From Malikia spinosa (GTDB lineage: Bacteria; Pseudomonadota; Gammaproteobacteria; Burkholderiales; Burkholderiaceae_C): a stretch of 64,000 bases of DNA. Location: the NCBI RefSeq assembly GCF_002980625.1, contig NZ_PVLR01000022.1:1-64000 (forward strand), given 5' to 3'. The notes beneath the pieces were generated by a model. It ran no database searches. It was given only the letters and a program-made list of their open reading frames with translations, and was not told the DNA's origin. How positions within the stretch are numbered: the stretch's first letter is position 1; the number at the start of each line of letters is the position of its first letter. Below, one piece after another: positions 20,467 through 30,533 of the stretch. The position numbers were made by a program, and so were the translations under genes.

Positions 20467-21762
20467 TCAGAGCTGGGCGAACACCTCGCGCGCGGCCGCG
20501 ACCGTGGCCTCGATGTCGGCGTCGGTGTGGGCGGCACTCACGAAGCCGGCCTCGTACAGCGCGGGAGCGAAGTAGACGCCGCGCTCCAGCATGCCGTGGT
20601 AGAACTTGTTGAAGCGCGCGCCGTCGGTGCTCATGACGCGGGCGTAGTTCTGCGGCAGCTGGTCGAAGAAGAAGAAGCCGAACATGCCGCCCTGGCTGTC
20701 GCCGCAGAACGGCAGGCCGGCGGCATGGGCCGCCTCGGTCAGGCCGGCGACCAGGCGCTGGGTGCGGGCCGACAAGGCCTCGTAGAAGCCGGGCTTTTGC
20801 AGCTCGCGCAGCGTGGCCAGGCCGCAGGCGGTCGCGACCGGGTTGCCCGACAGGGTGCCGGCCTGGTAGACCGCGCCCAGCGGCGCCAGCAGCTCCATCA
20901 CCGCGCGCTTGCCGCCAAAGGCCGCCAGCGGCATGCCGCCGCCGATCACCTTGCCGAGCACGGTCATGTCGGGCTCGAAGCCCGGGATCAGGCTGGCGTA
21001 ATGGCCCTGGGCGCTGCCCAGGCCGACGCGCAAGCCGGTCATGACCTCGTCGAACACCAGCAGCGCGCCATGCTGGGTGCAGAGCTCGCGGCAGCGCGTC
21101 ATGAACGGCACCGAGGCGCGCACGAAGTTCATGTTGCCGGCGATCGGTTCGATCATCAGGCAGGCAACGGCTGCGCCATGCTCGGCAAAGGCGGCCTCGA
21201 GCTGCTCGACGTTGTTGTATTCGAGCACCAGCGTGTCCTGCACCACCTCGGGTGGCACGCCAGCGCTGGTCGGGTTGCCGAAGGTGGCCAGGCCCGAGCC
21301 GGCCTTGACCAGCAGCGCATCGGCGTGGCCGTGGTAGCAGCCCTCGAACTTGATGATCTTCTTGCGTCCGGTGGCGCCGCGCGCGAGCCGGATCGCGCTC
21401 ATGCCGGCTTCGGTGCCCGAGCTGACCAGGCGCACCATCTCGATGCTCGGTACCAGCTTGACCAGTTCCTCGGCCAGTTCGATCTCGCGCTCGGTCGGTG
21501 CGCCGAAGGAAAAGCCTTCCAGCGCGGCCTTCTGCACCGCTTCCAGCACGGCCGGGTGGCCATGGCCCAGGATCATCGGGCCCCAGGAGCCGATGTAGTC
21601 GATGTAGCGCTGGTCGTTGGCGTCCCAGAAATAGGCGCCTTGGGCGCGCTGCACGAAGCGCGGCGTGCCGCCGACGGCCTTGAAGGCGCGCACGGGGGAG
21701 TTGACGCCGCCCGGGATCAGGGTCTTGGCGCGTTCGAACAGGGTCTGGTTGCGGTCGGTCAT
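20467..21762 (-). CDS. hemL: Glutamate-1-semialdehyde 2,1-aminomutase
   Basis: A 431-residue PLP enzyme that converts glutamate-1-semialdehyde to 5-aminolevulinate, the second step of the C5 heme route. The PLP lysine is Lys271 in [12 protein letters not shown]. The N-terminal [13 protein letters not shown] and the [16 protein letters not shown] block are diagnostic. Length is normal. It follows thiD by 24 bases on the same strand. Presence of hemL indicates heme made from glutamate rather than from glycine and succinyl-CoA. Confidence 0.97.
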   Translation of the reverse strand: MTDRNQTLFERAKTLIPGGVNSPVRAFKAVGGTPRFVQRAQGAYFWDANDQRYIDYIGSWGPMILGHGHPAVLEAVQKAALEGFSFGAPTEREIELAEELVKLVPSIEMVRLVSSGTEAGMSAIRLARGATGRKKIIKFEGCYHGHADALLVKAGSGLATFGNPTSAGVPPEVVQDTLVLEYNNVEQLEAAFAEHGAAVACLMIEPIAGNMNFVRASVPFMTRCRELCTQHGALLVFDEVMTGLRVGLGSAQGHYASLIPGFEPDMTVLGKVIGGGMPLAAFGGKRAVMELLAPLGAVYQAGTLSGNPVATACGLATLRELQKPGFYEALSARTQRLVAGLTEAAHAAGLPFCGDSQGGMFGFFFFDQLPQNYARVMSTDGARFNKFYHGMLERGVYFAPALYEAGFVSAAHTDADIEATVAAAREVFAQL

Positions 21763-21786
21763 GGCGTGAGGAGTAAGAAGCCGCGC

Positions 21787-22734
21787 TCAGTGCGGCGTGG
21801 CATCGCTGGAAAGGGTGGTCAGCAGGTCGTGACCGGCATCGGCGTCGGAAATCCTGGGATCGGGGCCCGCACCGGCCTGGTCTTCGGACTCGTGGGCCCA
21901 GAACAGCCGGTCGGGCACGGCACGCCCCATGCCGGGCCGGAAACCCGCGCCGAGGCTGCGGTCGAGGTAGGTCATGGCTTCGGCGCAGGCATCGACCAGT
22001 TCGCTCTCGGCGCCGAGCAGGGCGCACAGCGCGGCCGACAGCGTCTCGCCGGCGCCGCTGAAGCTGGCCTCGAAGCGCTCGTAGCGCGCGCTCGCCAGCA
22101 CCGTCTCGGGCGTGGCCAGGTGGTTTTCGATGAACTGGTCGGGCGCGATCAGGCCGGTTACCAGGGTGTAGGGCGGGCCGAGCTGGGAGGCGGCACGCGC
22201 GACTTCGCGCGCGTTCGGTGCGCGTTCCTCGTCCCAGTCCGGCAGCAGCCAGCGGCACAGCGTGCTGTGGTTGCCGACCAGCACGGTGGTGTGCGGCAGC
22301 AGCAGGCCGGCGCAGGCATCGAGGTAGTCCTCGAGCGCGGATTCCTCGCACCAGGACAGGTCGGGCATGTAGGCGATCACCGGCACGCCGTCGTAGTCGG
22401 ACAGCACGCGCGCGATCGCGCCGAGGTTTTCGGGGTTGCCGGCATAGCCGACCTTGAAGGCCTGCACCGCCATGTCCTCGAGCGCACAACGCGCCTGTTC
22501 CTCGACCGTTTCCTCGTCGATCACCACATGGTGTTGCACGCGGCGGGTATCACCGATCAGCACCGCGGTCAGCACCGGCAGCACATGGCAGGAGGCGCTG
22601 ACCATCGCGGCCACATCGGCTGCCAGGCCGCTGGCGCCGCTGGGGTCGTTGGCATTGAAAGTCATGACGCAGGGCAGGCCCTGGACGTCGTCGCTGGACT
22701 CGGGGTCGGACGGCAGTTCGGAGGAGTGGGTCAT
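21787..22734 (-). CDS. thiD: Hydroxymethylpyrimidine / phosphomethylpyrimidine kinase
   Basis: A 315-residue ribokinase-fold enzyme of thiamine synthesis. FNANDPSGASGLAADV near residue 26 corresponds to the ThiD substrate-binding start (usually AGxDPSGGAG). VTGL and FSGAGETLSAALCALLG near the C-terminus take the place of the usual anion-hole GTGCT.S motif, so the C-terminal motif is divergent. The start at 22734 fits this N-terminus; a possible ATG 42 bases upstream lies next to a TATAGAAT sequence that may be the -10 box. The protein has about 40 extra C-terminal residues. It is followed by hemL, an arrangement common in Burkholderiales. Confidence 0.85.
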   Translation of the reverse strand: MTHSSELPSDPESSDDVQGLPCVMTFNANDPSGASGLAADVAAMVSASCHVLPVLTAVLIGDTRRVQHHVVIDEETVEEQARCALEDMAVQAFKVGYAGNPENLGAIARVLSDYDGVPVIAYMPDLSWCEESALEDYLDACAGLLLPHTTVLVGNHSTLCRWLLPDWDEERAPNAREVARAASQLGPPYTLVTGLIAPDQFIENHLATPETVLASARYERFEASFSGAGETLSAALCALLGAESELVDACAEAMTYLDRSLGAGFRPGMGRAVPDRLFWAHESEDQAGAGPDPRISDADAGHDLLTTLSSDATPH

Positions 22735-22846
22735 CAACAAGCTGGGTCGGGGGAGTCCCCGATCGAATCGATTCATTCTATAAGACGCTGATTGACCCCC
22801 TAGGCGGGTGCAAGAGCAGAGCGGGCCCGGCCGCGAGTGGCGGCCG

Positions 22847-24343
22847 TCAGGATTTCTTGACCACCGCGTAGCGCGCCAGCGTCTGCTCGCGCGCCTGGGC
22901 GTGGTCGACGATCGGGCGCGGATAGTCCCGGCCCAGCACCAGGCCGGCGGCTTCGAGTTCGAGCGCGCCCGCCAGCCAGGGCGCGTGCAGCGCGCCGTCT
23001 GGCAGTTGGCCGAGCTCGGGCACATAGCGCCGGATGAACTTGCCCTGCGGGTCGAACTTCTCGCTCTGGCTGACCGGGTTGAAGATGCGGAAATAGGGCT
23101 GGGCGTCGCAGCCGCTCGAGCTGGCCCATTGCCAGCCGCCGTTGTTGGCCGACAGGTCGAAGTCGATCAGCCGCTCGGCGAAATAGGCTTCGCCGCGCCG
23201 CCAGTCGATTCCGAGGTCCTTGCACAGGAAGCTGGCCGTGACCATGCGGAGACGGTTGTGCATGTAGCCGGTCTGGTTCAGCTGGCGCATCGCCGCGTCG
23301 ACCAGCGGATAGCCGGTGCGGCCCTCGCACCAGGCCTGGAACTGTTCGTCGGCCTGCTTGCCATGCTCCCACTTGATCGCGTCGTACTCGGGCTTGAAGG
23401 AGCCGGTGGCCACCTGCGGGAAATTGGCCAGGATCTGCAGGTAGAAGTCGCGCCAGATCAGCTCGGACAGCCAGGTGCTGGCGCCGACCAGGCCTTGCAG
23501 GTGCATCTGGTGCGCGACGCCGGCGAGCTGGCGGATGCTGATGGTGCCAAAGCGCAGGTGCACGCTCAGGTAGCTCGGGCCCTTGACGGCGGGAAAGTCG
23601 CGCGCCTGCTGGTAGCGCTCGATCCGGGTCAGGAAATCCTCGAACAGGCCCTGGGCGCCGCGGCTGCCGGTACGGATCTTGAGCGTGCGCAGATTGGTCG
23701 GCTCGAAGCCGATCTCGGCCAGCGCCGGCACGCCGGCTGGATGCGAAGCCGGGCAGGGCGCGAGCGCGCCGGCATGGCGCTCGACCGAGTAGGGCTTGAG
23801 GTGAAAGGGCGTGACCTTCCTGAGCCAGGCGTTCTTGTAGGGCGTGAAGACGCCGTAGGGCCGGCCGTTGAGCGTCACGAGCTCGTGGCGCTCGAAGATC
23901 GCATGGTCCTTGTGCAGGTGCAGCATGATGCCGGCATGGGCCAGCGCACCGAGCACGCGCTGGTCGCGCTGGCGTGCGCCGGGCTCGTCGTCGTGGTTGG
24001 CGTAGACCGCCTGCACGCCGAGTTCGCTCGCCAGTTGCGCGATCTCGCTGCCGGCCGGGCCGTGGCGCACGATCAGCCCGACGCCCTCGATGCCGTTGGC
24101 ACGTCCCAGACCGCGCAGCTGTTCGTCGAGGTCGAGCAGCGACTCGTGGATGAACTCGACCCGGCGGTCGGCCTTCAGGCCGCGCTCCAGCAGCGGTTGC
24201 AGGATGTCGGTGTCGAAGACGAAGGCGCACCAGACCTTTTTGCAGTCCTTCAGCGCATGGTAGAGCGCAGCCTGGTCGCTCGCGCGCAGGTCGCGCCGGA
24301 ACCAAATCAGTCCGCTGTCATATTTCTTGGAAGTCAGTGTCAT
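22847..24343 (-). CDS. phrB: Deoxyribodipyrimidine photolyase (class I)
   Basis: A 498-residue light-dependent repair enzyme that reverses cyclobutane pyrimidine dimers with FADH-. The N-terminal alpha/beta domain starts [16 protein letters not shown], the antenna-cofactor region. The C-terminal FAD domain has [42 protein letters not shown] and [20 protein letters not shown], all core photolyase motifs, and the tryptophans used for photoreduction appear present. ATG 24343 is chosen over 24370, which would collide with the start of the divergent yqgE gene. Only 25 bases separate the two starts. Confidence 0.95.
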   Translation of the reverse strand: MTLTSKKYDSGLIWFRRDLRASDQAALYHALKDCKKVWCAFVFDTDILQPLLERGLKADRRVEFIHESLLDLDEQLRGLGRANGIEGVGLIVRHGPAGSEIAQLASELGVQAVYANHDDEPGARQRDQRVLGALAHAGIMLHLHKDHAIFERHELVTLNGRPYGVFTPYKNAWLRKVTPFHLKPYSVERHAGALAPCPASHPAGVPALAEIGFEPTNLRTLKIRTGSRGAQGLFEDFLTRIERYQQARDFPAVKGPSYLSVHLRFGTISIRQLAGVAHQMHLQGLVGASTWLSELIWRDFYLQILANFPQVATGSFKPEYDAIKWEHGKQADEQFQAWCEGRTGYPLVDAAMRQLNQTGYMHNRLRMVTASFLCKDLGIDWRRGEAYFAERLIDFDLSANNGGWQWASSSGCDAQPYFRIFNPVSQSEKFDPQGKFIRRYVPELGQLPDGALHAPWLAGALELEAAGLVLGRDYPRPIVDHAQAREQTLARYAVVKKS

Positions 24344-24368
24344 GTCGCGCCGCTTAGAATTCGCAGCC

Positions 24369-25100
24369 ATGAGTTCGGATACCGCCCCTATTAACTTGAC
24401 CCATCATTTCCTGATCGCCATGCCCGGGCTGAACGACGAACTCTTTGGCAAGAGCGTGGTTTATCTGTGCGAGCATAGCGCGCGCGGCGCCCTGGGCCTG
24501 ATCATCAACAAGCCGGCCGATATCGGACTCGGGGAATTGTTCGATCGGCTCGACCTGCAGCTGCGCCGCGCCGACCTCCAGGGCGCGCCGCTGATGCGTG
24601 GCGGCCCGATCCAGACCGAGCGCGGCTTCGTGCTGCACGAGGCCATGGGCGAGGCCAAGGCCTTCGGCAGCGACGAGACCCCGCCCGCCCTGCGCGAGGC
24701 GATCCGCGAAGCGCTCGGCAGCCTCGAGCGCGTGGCTTCGCCCTCGCTGTTGACCGAGCCGGCCGAGTCCGATGGCGCGTCTGAGGACGTCAAGCCCGAG
24801 ACGCCATCGGCCTATGCCTCCAGCCTGCGCATCGACGGCGGGCTCGAGATGACGACCTCGCGCGACGTGCTCGAAGCGCTGTCCTCGGGTGCCGGTCCGC
24901 GCAAGGTCATGGTTTCGCTGGGTTATTCATCCTGGGGCGAAGGCCAGCTCGAGTCCGAACTGGCCGAGAACAGCTGGCTGACCGTGGCGGCCGACCCGGC
25001 CGTGATCTTCGACACCCCGATCGAGCAGCGCTACGACAAGGCCATGGCCTTGCTGGGACTCGAGTCCTGGATGCTGGCGCCCGGAGCGGGGCGAGCATGA
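24369..25100 (+). CDS. YqgE/AlgH family protein (UPF0301)
   Basis: A 243-residue conserved protein. It carries [12 protein letters not shown] near the N-terminus, [32 protein letters not shown] and the C-terminal [14 protein letters not shown] block, all diagnostic of the YqgE/AlgH family. An acidic linker-like insert (about residues 125-150) is longer than usual. Biochemical function is not established. It heads the cluster yqgE-ruvX-pyrR-pyrB-pyrC' with an ATGA overlap to ruvX, the usual proteobacterial arrangement. Confidence 0.93.
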   Translation: MSSDTAPINLTHHFLIAMPGLNDELFGKSVVYLCEHSARGALGLIINKPADIGLGELFDRLDLQLRRADLQGAPLMRGGPIQTERGFVLHEAMGEAKAFGSDETPPALREAIREALGSLERVASPSLLTEPAESDGASEDVKPETPSAYASSLRIDGGLEMTTSRDVLEALSSGAGPRKVMVSLGYSSWGEGQLESELAENSWLTVAADPAVIFDTPIEQRYDKAMALLGLESWMLAPGAGRA

Positions 25101-25516
25101 GCGGCCTGCCGACACCGGTCGTGCCGCCGGCCCAGATGAGCTTCCTGGCGTTCGACTTCGGTGCCAAGCGCACCGGTGTCGCCAGCGGCAACCGCATCAC
25201 GCGCACCGCCACGCCGCAGGCCACGATCAAGGCCGAAGGCAGCGACGCGCGCTTCCTGCAGGTGGCGGCCCGCATCAAGGAATGGCAGCCCGACGCACTG
25301 GTAGTCGGCGTGCCGTTCCACCCGGACGGCGCCGCGCACGAGAACACCGCGCGCGCGCTCAAGTTCGCGCGCCAGCTGCGCGGGCGCTTCAACCTGGCCG
25401 TCTACGAGGTCGACGAGCGCTACAGCACGACCGAGGCGCACAGCCTGGGTGCCAAGGACGCCGATGCGGCTTCGGCCTGCATCATCCTGGAACAATTTTT
25501 GAGGAGTTTGCCTTGA
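25097..25516 (+). CDS. ruvX: RuvX/YqgF Holliday-junction resolvase-like nuclease
   Basis: A 139-residue RNase H-fold protein. The first acidic residue is in LAFDFGAKRTGVA, and VVGVPFHPDG (second strand), EVDERYSTTEA (Glu) and the C-terminal KDADAASACIILEQFL (Asp) complete the family pattern. Members act as a Holliday-junction resolvase and in 16S rRNA 5'-end maturation. It overlaps yqgE by 4 bases (ATGA), and its own stop overlaps the TTG start of pyrR, so translation of the three is coupled. Confidence 0.93.
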   Translation: MSGLPTPVVPPAQMSFLAFDFGAKRTGVASGNRITRTATPQATIKAEGSDARFLQVAARIKEWQPDALVVGVPFHPDGAAHENTARALKFARQLRGRFNLAVYEVDERYSTTEAHSLGAKDADAASACIILEQFLRSLP

Positions 25517-26034
25517 GTTTCATTCATTTAGATGCCGAAGCGCTCTATGCCGAGCTGCTGCGCGGCGTCAAGGGCCTGATCGCGATGAGCGCGGGCCCGC
25601 TCAAGCTGGTCGGCGTGACCTCGGGCGGCGCCTGGCTGGCCGCGCGCCTGCAGCGCGAGCTGGGGCTGGAGGGCGAGATCGGCGTGATCTCGTCGGCCAT
25701 GCACCGCGATGACTACAAGCAGCGCGGCTTGAGCGCCAGCAGCGAGCAGACCCGGCTGCCGTTCGATGTCGATGGCACCCAGGTGCTGCTGATCGACGAT
25801 GTGCTCTATACCGGGCGCACCATCCGCGCCGTGATCAACGAGCTGTTCGACTACGGTCGCCCGGCCAGCGTGCAGCTGGCGGTGCTGGTCGACCGCGGCG
25901 GGCGCGAGCTGCCGATGCAGGCCGACTTCGCCGCCGTGCGCCTGACGCTGCCGGTCAGCCAGTCGTTCGAGCTCGCGCGCGACGCGCAAGGTCATTTCAG
26001 CTTTGTGGTGCAAGACAAGAACGCGGAGGCCTGA
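25513..26034 (+). CDS. pyrR: PyrR: pyrimidine operon regulator / uracil phosphoribosyltransferase
   Basis: A 173-residue phosphoribosyltransferase-fold protein. The PRPP-binding loop is [16 protein letters not shown] and the flexible-loop region is [12 protein letters not shown]. PyrR homologues act as UMP-responsive RNA-binding attenuators in Gram-positives and as uracil phosphoribosyltransferases. The start is TTG at 25513, preceded by GAGGAG 6 bases upstream and overlapping the ruvX stop; an upstream in-frame extension would lie within ruvX. It is followed directly by pyrB, separated by 1 base. No PyrR-type RNA attenuator was recognised near it. Confidence 0.9.
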   Translation: MSFIHLDAEALYAELLRGVKGLIAMSAGPLKLVGVTSGGAWLAARLQRELGLEGEIGVISSAMHRDDYKQRGLSASSEQTRLPFDVDGTQVLLIDDVLYTGRTIRAVINELFDYGRPASVQLAVLVDRGGRELPMQADFAAVRLTLPVSQSFELARDAQGHFSFVVQDKNAEA

Positions 26035-26035
26035 C

Positions 26036-26995
26036 ATGAAAAAACGCAATCCCCAGCTCAACAAGAACGGCGAGCTGATCCACCTGCTCTCGACCGAAGG
26101 CCTGCCGCGCGAGATCCTGACCCAGATCCTCGACACCGCCGGCAACTTCGTCAGCCTCGGCGACCGCGAGGTCAAGAAGGTGCCGCTGCTGCGCGGCAAA
26201 AGCGTGTTCAACCTGTTCTTCGAGAACAGCACCCGCACCCGCACCACCTTCGAGATCGCGGCCAAGCGCCTGTCGGCCGATGTGTTCAACCTCGACATCG
26301 CGCGCAGCTCGACCGCCAAGGGCGAGTCGCTGCTCGACACGATTGCCAACCTGTCGGCGATGGCGGCCGACATCTTCGTCGTGCGCCACGGCGAATCGGG
26401 CGCGCCCTACCTGATCGCCCAGCATGTCGCGCCCCATGTCCATGTCGTCAACGCCGGTGACGGCCGCCACGCGCACCCGACCCAGGGCCTGCTCGACATG
26501 TACACGATCCGCCACTACAAGAAGGACTTCACGAATCTGTCGGTGGCGATCGTCGGCGACGTGCTGCACTCGCGCGTGGCGCGCTCCGACATCCACGCGC
26601 TGACCACGCTGGGCTGCCCCGACCTGCGCGTGGTGGGGCCCCGTACCCTGGTGCCGGCCGAGTTCGCCGACATGGGCGTGCGGGTCTGCCATACGCTGGA
26701 AGAGGGCATCAAGGACGCCGATGTCGTGATCACGCTGCGGCTGCAGAACGAGCGCATGAGCGGCGCGCTGCTGCCCTCGAGCCACGAGTATTTCAAGAGC
26801 TTTGGCGTCACGCCTGAGCGCATGCAATGGGCCAAGCCCGATGCGATCGTGATGCACCCGGGCCCGATCAACCGCGGCGTCGAGATCGACTCGAGCGTGG
26901 TCGATGGCGGCCAGAGCGTGGTGCTGCCGCAGGTGACCTTCGGCATCGCGGTGCGCATGGCCGTCATGGGCATCGTCGCTGGCAATATGGCCTGA
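26036..26995 (+). CDS. pyrB: Aspartate carbamoyltransferase catalytic chain
   Basis: A 319-residue enzyme that joins carbamoyl phosphate and aspartate in UMP synthesis. The carbamoyl-phosphate motif is [13 protein letters not shown] at about residues 61-73. Further motifs are [12 protein letters not shown] and the aspartate-loop [15 protein letters not shown] 26036 lies 1 base after the pyrR stop. There is no pyrI regulatory chain. The partner is the downstream inactive dihydroorotase-like protein, the class A ATCase layout known from Pseudomonas. Confidence 0.97.
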   Translation: MKKRNPQLNKNGELIHLLSTEGLPREILTQILDTAGNFVSLGDREVKKVPLLRGKSVFNLFFENSTRTRTTFEIAAKRLSADVFNLDIARSSTAKGESLLDTIANLSAMAADIFVVRHGESGAPYLIAQHVAPHVHVVNAGDGRHAHPTQGLLDMYTIRHYKKDFTNLSVAIVGDVLHSRVARSDIHALTTLGCPDLRVVGPRTLVPAEFADMGVRVCHTLEEGIKDADVVITLRLQNERMSGALLPSSHEYFKSFGVTPERMQWAKPDAIVMHPGPINRGVEIDSSVVDGGQSVVLPQVTFGIAVRMAVMGIVAGNMA

Positions 26996-27018
26996 ACCGC
27001 TACAGACAAGGACTTCAC

Positions 27019-28347
27019 ATGAAAACCCTGATCCAGGGCGGTCGCCTGATCGACCCCGCCAGCGGCACCGACCGCCTGGCCGACATCGCCATCGCGGCCG
27101 GCCGCATCGTCGGCATCGGCCAGCTGCCGGCTGATTTCACTCCGAACCGCGTCATCGACGCCAGCGGCTGCATCGTCGCGCCGGGCCTGGTCGACCTGTC
27201 GATGCGGCTGCGCGAGCCCGGCCAGGAATACGCCGGCATGCTGGCCAGCGAAACCGCCGCGGCCGTCGCCGGTGGCGTCACCAGCCTGGTCTGCCCGCCC
27301 GACACCGAGCCGGTGCTCGACGAGCCCGGCCTGGTGCAGATGCTCAAGTACCGCGCTGAACGCCTGCACCAGTCGCGCGTGTTCCCGCTCGGCGCGCTGA
27401 CGCGCGGCCTGAAGGGTGAAGTGCTGACCGAGATGGTCGAGCTGACCGATTCGGGCTGCGTCGCCTTCAGCCAGGCCGAGGTGCCGATCGTCAACACCCA
27501 GGTGCTGCAGCGCGCGCTGCAGTACGCCGCCACCTTCGGCTACAGCGTCTGGCTGCGGCCGCAGGACTTCTGGCTCGGCAAGGGCGTGGCCGCCAGCGGC
27601 CCGCTCGCGACCCGCCTGGGCCTGGCCGGTATCCCGGTTTCGGCCGAGGTGATCGCGCTGCAGACCCTGTTCGAGCTGCTGCGCGGCGTCTGCAAGGCGC
27701 CCGGCACCCAGGTCCAGCTGCACCTGTGCCGCATCAGCAGCGCCGCCGGCTTGGAGCTGGTGCGCCAGGCCAAGGCCGAAGGCCTGCCGGTGACCTGCGA
27801 CATCAGCGTGCACAACCTGCACCTGACCGATATCGACATCGGCTATTTCGACAGCCGCCTGCGCCTGCAGCCGCCGGTGCGCCAGCAGCGCGACCGCGAG
27901 GCGCTGCGCCGCGGCCTAGCCGACGGCACCATCGACGCACTGGTGTCCGACCACAACCCGGTCGATGCCGACGCCAAGATCCTGCCCTTCGCCGAGGCCG
28001 AGGCCGGTGCCACCGCCGTCGAGCTGCTGCTGGGCCTGGCCTGGAAATGGGCCGAGCAGGACGGCGTGCCGCTGGCGCGCGCGCTGGCCGTGCTGACCCA
28101 GGGCCCGGCGGCGGTGCTGGGCAATAGCCTGGGCACGCTGGCTTCGAGCATCGGGCGCGTGGTCGAAGGCGGCGTGGCCGACCTCTGCGTGATCGATCCC
28201 AAGGCCTACTGGACCGTGGGCGAGGATACGCTGCGCAGCCGCGGCAAGCACACCCCCTTTGGCGGCCACGAGCTGCCGGTGTCGGTGCGCGCCACGCTGG
28301 TGGCCGGCCAGCTTGCCTACGACGCGCTGGCCGCGTCGCGCGCCTGA
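27019..28347 (+). CDS. pyrX: Dihydroorotase-like protein PyrC', predicted inactive
   Basis: A 442-residue class I dihydroorotase homologue (amidohydrolase fold). The metal-binding HxH of strand 1 is lost: the family DLHVHLREPG reads DLSMRLREPG here, so both histidines are replaced. The later histidine is kept in LHLCRISS, and SDHNPVD replaces the usual DHAPH. This is the pattern of the non-catalytic PyrC' that assembles with PyrB into a dodecamer in pseudomonads. The gene is 23 bases after pyrB. A separate active dihydroorotase must be encoded elsewhere. The symbol pyrX follows the name used for such pseudo-enzymes. Confidence 0.88.
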   Translation: MKTLIQGGRLIDPASGTDRLADIAIAAGRIVGIGQLPADFTPNRVIDASGCIVAPGLVDLSMRLREPGQEYAGMLASETAAAVAGGVTSLVCPPDTEPVLDEPGLVQMLKYRAERLHQSRVFPLGALTRGLKGEVLTEMVELTDSGCVAFSQAEVPIVNTQVLQRALQYAATFGYSVWLRPQDFWLGKGVAASGPLATRLGLAGIPVSAEVIALQTLFELLRGVCKAPGTQVQLHLCRISSAAGLELVRQAKAEGLPVTCDISVHNLHLTDIDIGYFDSRLRLQPPVRQQRDREALRRGLADGTIDALVSDHNPVDADAKILPFAEAEAGATAVELLLGLAWKWAEQDGVPLARALAVLTQGPAAVLGNSLGTLASSIGRVVEGGVADLCVIDPKAYWTVGEDTLRSRGKHTPFGGHELPVSVRATLVAGQLAYDALAASRA

Positions 28348-28360
28348 GAATGGTCGCCGC

Positions 28361-29110
28361 ATGAAAATCCTGCGCGCCGGCTGGCGCCTGTTGCGCGTGC
28401 TGGCCCATCTGCTGAACGGTGCCTGGATCATCAGACGCCGCTTCAGTCAGCTCGACTTCGAGCAGCGCCAGGCCCTGGTGCAGCACTGGTCGCGCCGCCT
28501 GCTCGGGCTGCTGGGCCTGCAACTGCAGGTGCATGGCGAGCTGCCTGGGCGCGGGCCGCTGCTGGTGCTGGCCAACCATATCTCCTGGCTCGACATCATC
28601 GTGATCAACGCGGCGCTGCCTTGCCGCTTCGTCTCCAAGTCCGATGTGCGGCAGTGGCCGCTGATCGGCGGCCTGGTCGAGGGCTCGGGCGCGCTGTTCA
28701 TCGAACGCGACCGCCGGCGCGACGCGATGCGGGTGGTGCACCTGATGGCCGAGCGGCTGCGTGCCGGCGACCGGCTGGCGGTCTTCCCCGAGGGCACGAC
28801 TGGCGACGGCAGCAGCCTGCTGCCGTTTCACGCCAACCTGCTGCAGGCCGCCGTCGCCACCGAGATGCCGGTGCAGCTGCTCGGGCTGCAGTACACCGAT
28901 GCGCGCAGCGGCTTGCGCCACGACGCGCCGACCTATATTGGTGACACCAGCCTGCTCGAGTCGCTCTGGCGCACAGCGTGCGCCACCGGCTTGCAGGCCG
29001 AGCTGCATGTCGGCCTGGCCGATACCGCGCAGGGCCGCGACCGCCGGACCTGGGCCGAGGCGCTGCGGCGCGAACTGGCCCAGCGGCTCGACCTGCCGTT
29101 GCCCGACTGA
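28361..29110 (+). CDS. 1-acyl-sn-glycerol-3-phosphate acyltransferase-like (PlsC family)
   Basis: A 249-residue membrane-associated acyltransferase. The catalytic HX4D motif is NHISWLD (about residue 68) and the substrate motif VFPEGTT is at about residue 144. The first 20 residues include a hydrophobic anchor. It would transfer an acyl group to lysophosphatidate or a related lysolipid. It starts 13 bases after pyrC' and is probably read through from the pyr operon, as in many Burkholderiales. Confidence 0.88.
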   Translation: MKILRAGWRLLRVLAHLLNGAWIIRRRFSQLDFEQRQALVQHWSRRLLGLLGLQLQVHGELPGRGPLLVLANHISWLDIIVINAALPCRFVSKSDVRQWPLIGGLVEGSGALFIERDRRRDAMRVVHLMAERLRAGDRLAVFPEGTTGDGSSLLPFHANLLQAAVATEMPVQLLGLQYTDARSGLRHDAPTYIGDTSLLESLWRTACATGLQAELHVGLADTAQGRDRRTWAEALRRELAQRLDLPLPD

Positions 29111-29159
29111 GGCCAGCGCACGCCATTTTTTCAACCCTTACCGTTTCCGAGTCGATAAC

Positions 29160-29705
29160 ATGCCGCTTCCCGCTCCCCAGCCCCGACGACAGGTCAATAC
29201 CCGCGAAACCCGATTCCGCTGTTTCCTGCGCGACGATGGCCTGTGGGACGTCGAGGGCGAGTTGATCGACACCAAGTCCGAGCTGTTCACGATCCGCAAC
29301 GAGCGCAGCTGGCAGCCCGGCGAGCCGATCCACCACATGCTGATCCGCGCGACGATCGACGACGCCAAGGTCGTGCACGAGATCGCGGTCTCGATGGAGG
29401 CCTACCCGCACGGCATCTGCCCGCAGGCCATGGCGCACATGCAGCGCATGGTCGGCTGCACCATGGCCGGTGGTTGGCGCAAGGCGATCGACCAGCATCT
29501 GGGCAAGGCGCAGGGTTGCACCCATATCCGCGAGTTGCTGTTCAACATGGCGACGGCTGCCTTCCAGGGCATGGAGCGCGGCCGTGCCGACGCAGCGCCC
29601 GACGAAACGCCGGCCTACCTCGGCACCTGCACCGCCTGGGACATCGCGGGCTCCGTGGTGGCGCGCGAGTTTCCGCTGCTGTACCGGCCTGCCGCAACGC
29701 CGTAG
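29160..29705 (+). CDS. DUF2889 family protein
   Basis: A 181-residue protein with the DUF2889 pattern: RETRFRCFLRDDGLWDVEGEL at the N-terminus, split by IDTKSE, then EIAVSMEAYPHGICPQA, and MVGCTMAGGWR with HIRELLFNMAT. These proteins are often found in gene sets for aromatic or steroid compound use, but no activity is established. The start at ATG 29160 fits the family. No clear terminator follows. Confidence 0.82.
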   Translation: MPLPAPQPRRQVNTRETRFRCFLRDDGLWDVEGELIDTKSELFTIRNERSWQPGEPIHHMLIRATIDDAKVVHEIAVSMEAYPHGICPQAMAHMQRMVGCTMAGGWRKAIDQHLGKAQGCTHIRELLFNMATAAFQGMERGRADAAPDETPAYLGTCTAWDIAGSVVAREFPLLYRPAATP

Positions 29706-29804
29706 TTTCCACATCGGCAGCGGCAAAACCCTGGTGTACGATGCCGCCACCGGCGTCTTGTATGCCACGCAACCATCCTGAGCAAGACTTAGCAAGAGGT
29801 GACA

Positions 29805-30521
29805 ATGGAAGAGTATTTAAGCTTGGCGTTTCTGCTGCAGGTGCTGCAGATCATCGCCATCGACATCCTGCTTGGCGGTGACAACGCGGTCGTGATCGCG
29901 CTGGCCTGCCGCAAGCTGCCCGAGTCGCAGCGCAACAAGGGCATCGCCTGGGGCGTGGTCGGCGCGATCGGCCTGCGCATCGTGATGATCTTCTTCGCGC
30001 TGCAGCTGCTCGCGCTGCCGTTCCTGAAGATCATCGGCGCCTTGCTGCTGCTGTGGATCGGCGTCAAGCTGCTGCAGTCCGAGGACGATGACCACGACAA
30101 CGTCGAGGGCGCCACCACCTTGTTCGGCGCGATCAAGACCATCGTGATCGCCGATGCGGTCATGAGCCTGGACAACGTGATCGCCGTCGCCGGTGCCGCC
30201 CATGGCAACATGGGCCTGGTCGTGTTCGGCATCCTGTTCAGCATCCCGATCATCGTCTGGGGCAGCAAGTTCGTGCTGACGCTGATGGACCGCTTCCCGG
30301 TCGTGATCACGCTGGGCGCGGCCCTGCTGGGCTGGATCGCTGGCGGCATGTTCGTCACCGACGAATTCCTCAAGGATTACCTGAAGGATGCGCCCTCCTG
30401 GCTGCACTACGTCACCGCCGTCGTCGGTGCGCTGTTCGTGGTCGTGGTTGGCAAGCTGATCGCTGCGCGCCAGGCACCGGCCGAGCAGGCCCCGCTGGTC
30501 GACCTGGCCAAGAAAGACTGA
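29805..30521 (+). CDS. TerC-family integral membrane protein (YjbE type)
   Basis: A 238-residue membrane protein of the TerC/YjbE family with about seven hydrophobic segments. The two repeated acidic motifs are ILLGGDNAVVIALA (first helix) and ADAVMSLDNVIAVAGAA (centre), where the Asp/Asn residues form the presumed cation site. Members are linked to manganese or other metal export and to tellurite resistance. ATG 29805 is chosen over GTG 29799 because AGAGG lies 5 bases before it. A manganese-sensing yybP-ykoY leader was looked for and not seen. It precedes a universal stress protein gene by 12 bases. Confidence 0.9.
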   Translation: MEEYLSLAFLLQVLQIIAIDILLGGDNAVVIALACRKLPESQRNKGIAWGVVGAIGLRIVMIFFALQLLALPFLKIIGALLLLWIGVKLLQSEDDDHDNVEGATTLFGAIKTIVIADAVMSLDNVIAVAGAAHGNMGLVVFGILFSIPIIVWGSKFVLTLMDRFPVVITLGAALLGWIAGGMFVTDEFLKDYLKDAPSWLHYVTAVVGALFVVVVGKLIAARQAPAEQAPLVDLAKKD

Positions 30522-30533
30522 GAGGACTCGTAC

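Noticed and set aside
22734-23025. A 97-residue N-terminal extension of ThiD
   Set aside because: It overlaps the 3' end of phrB, has shadow-like composition and places no known ThiD motif; 22734 gives a normal N-terminus.
29706-29804. A possible manganese (yybP-ykoY) riboswitch before the first terC
   Set aside because: Neither the conserved loops nor the closing stem of that element could be found here, nor before the second terC.
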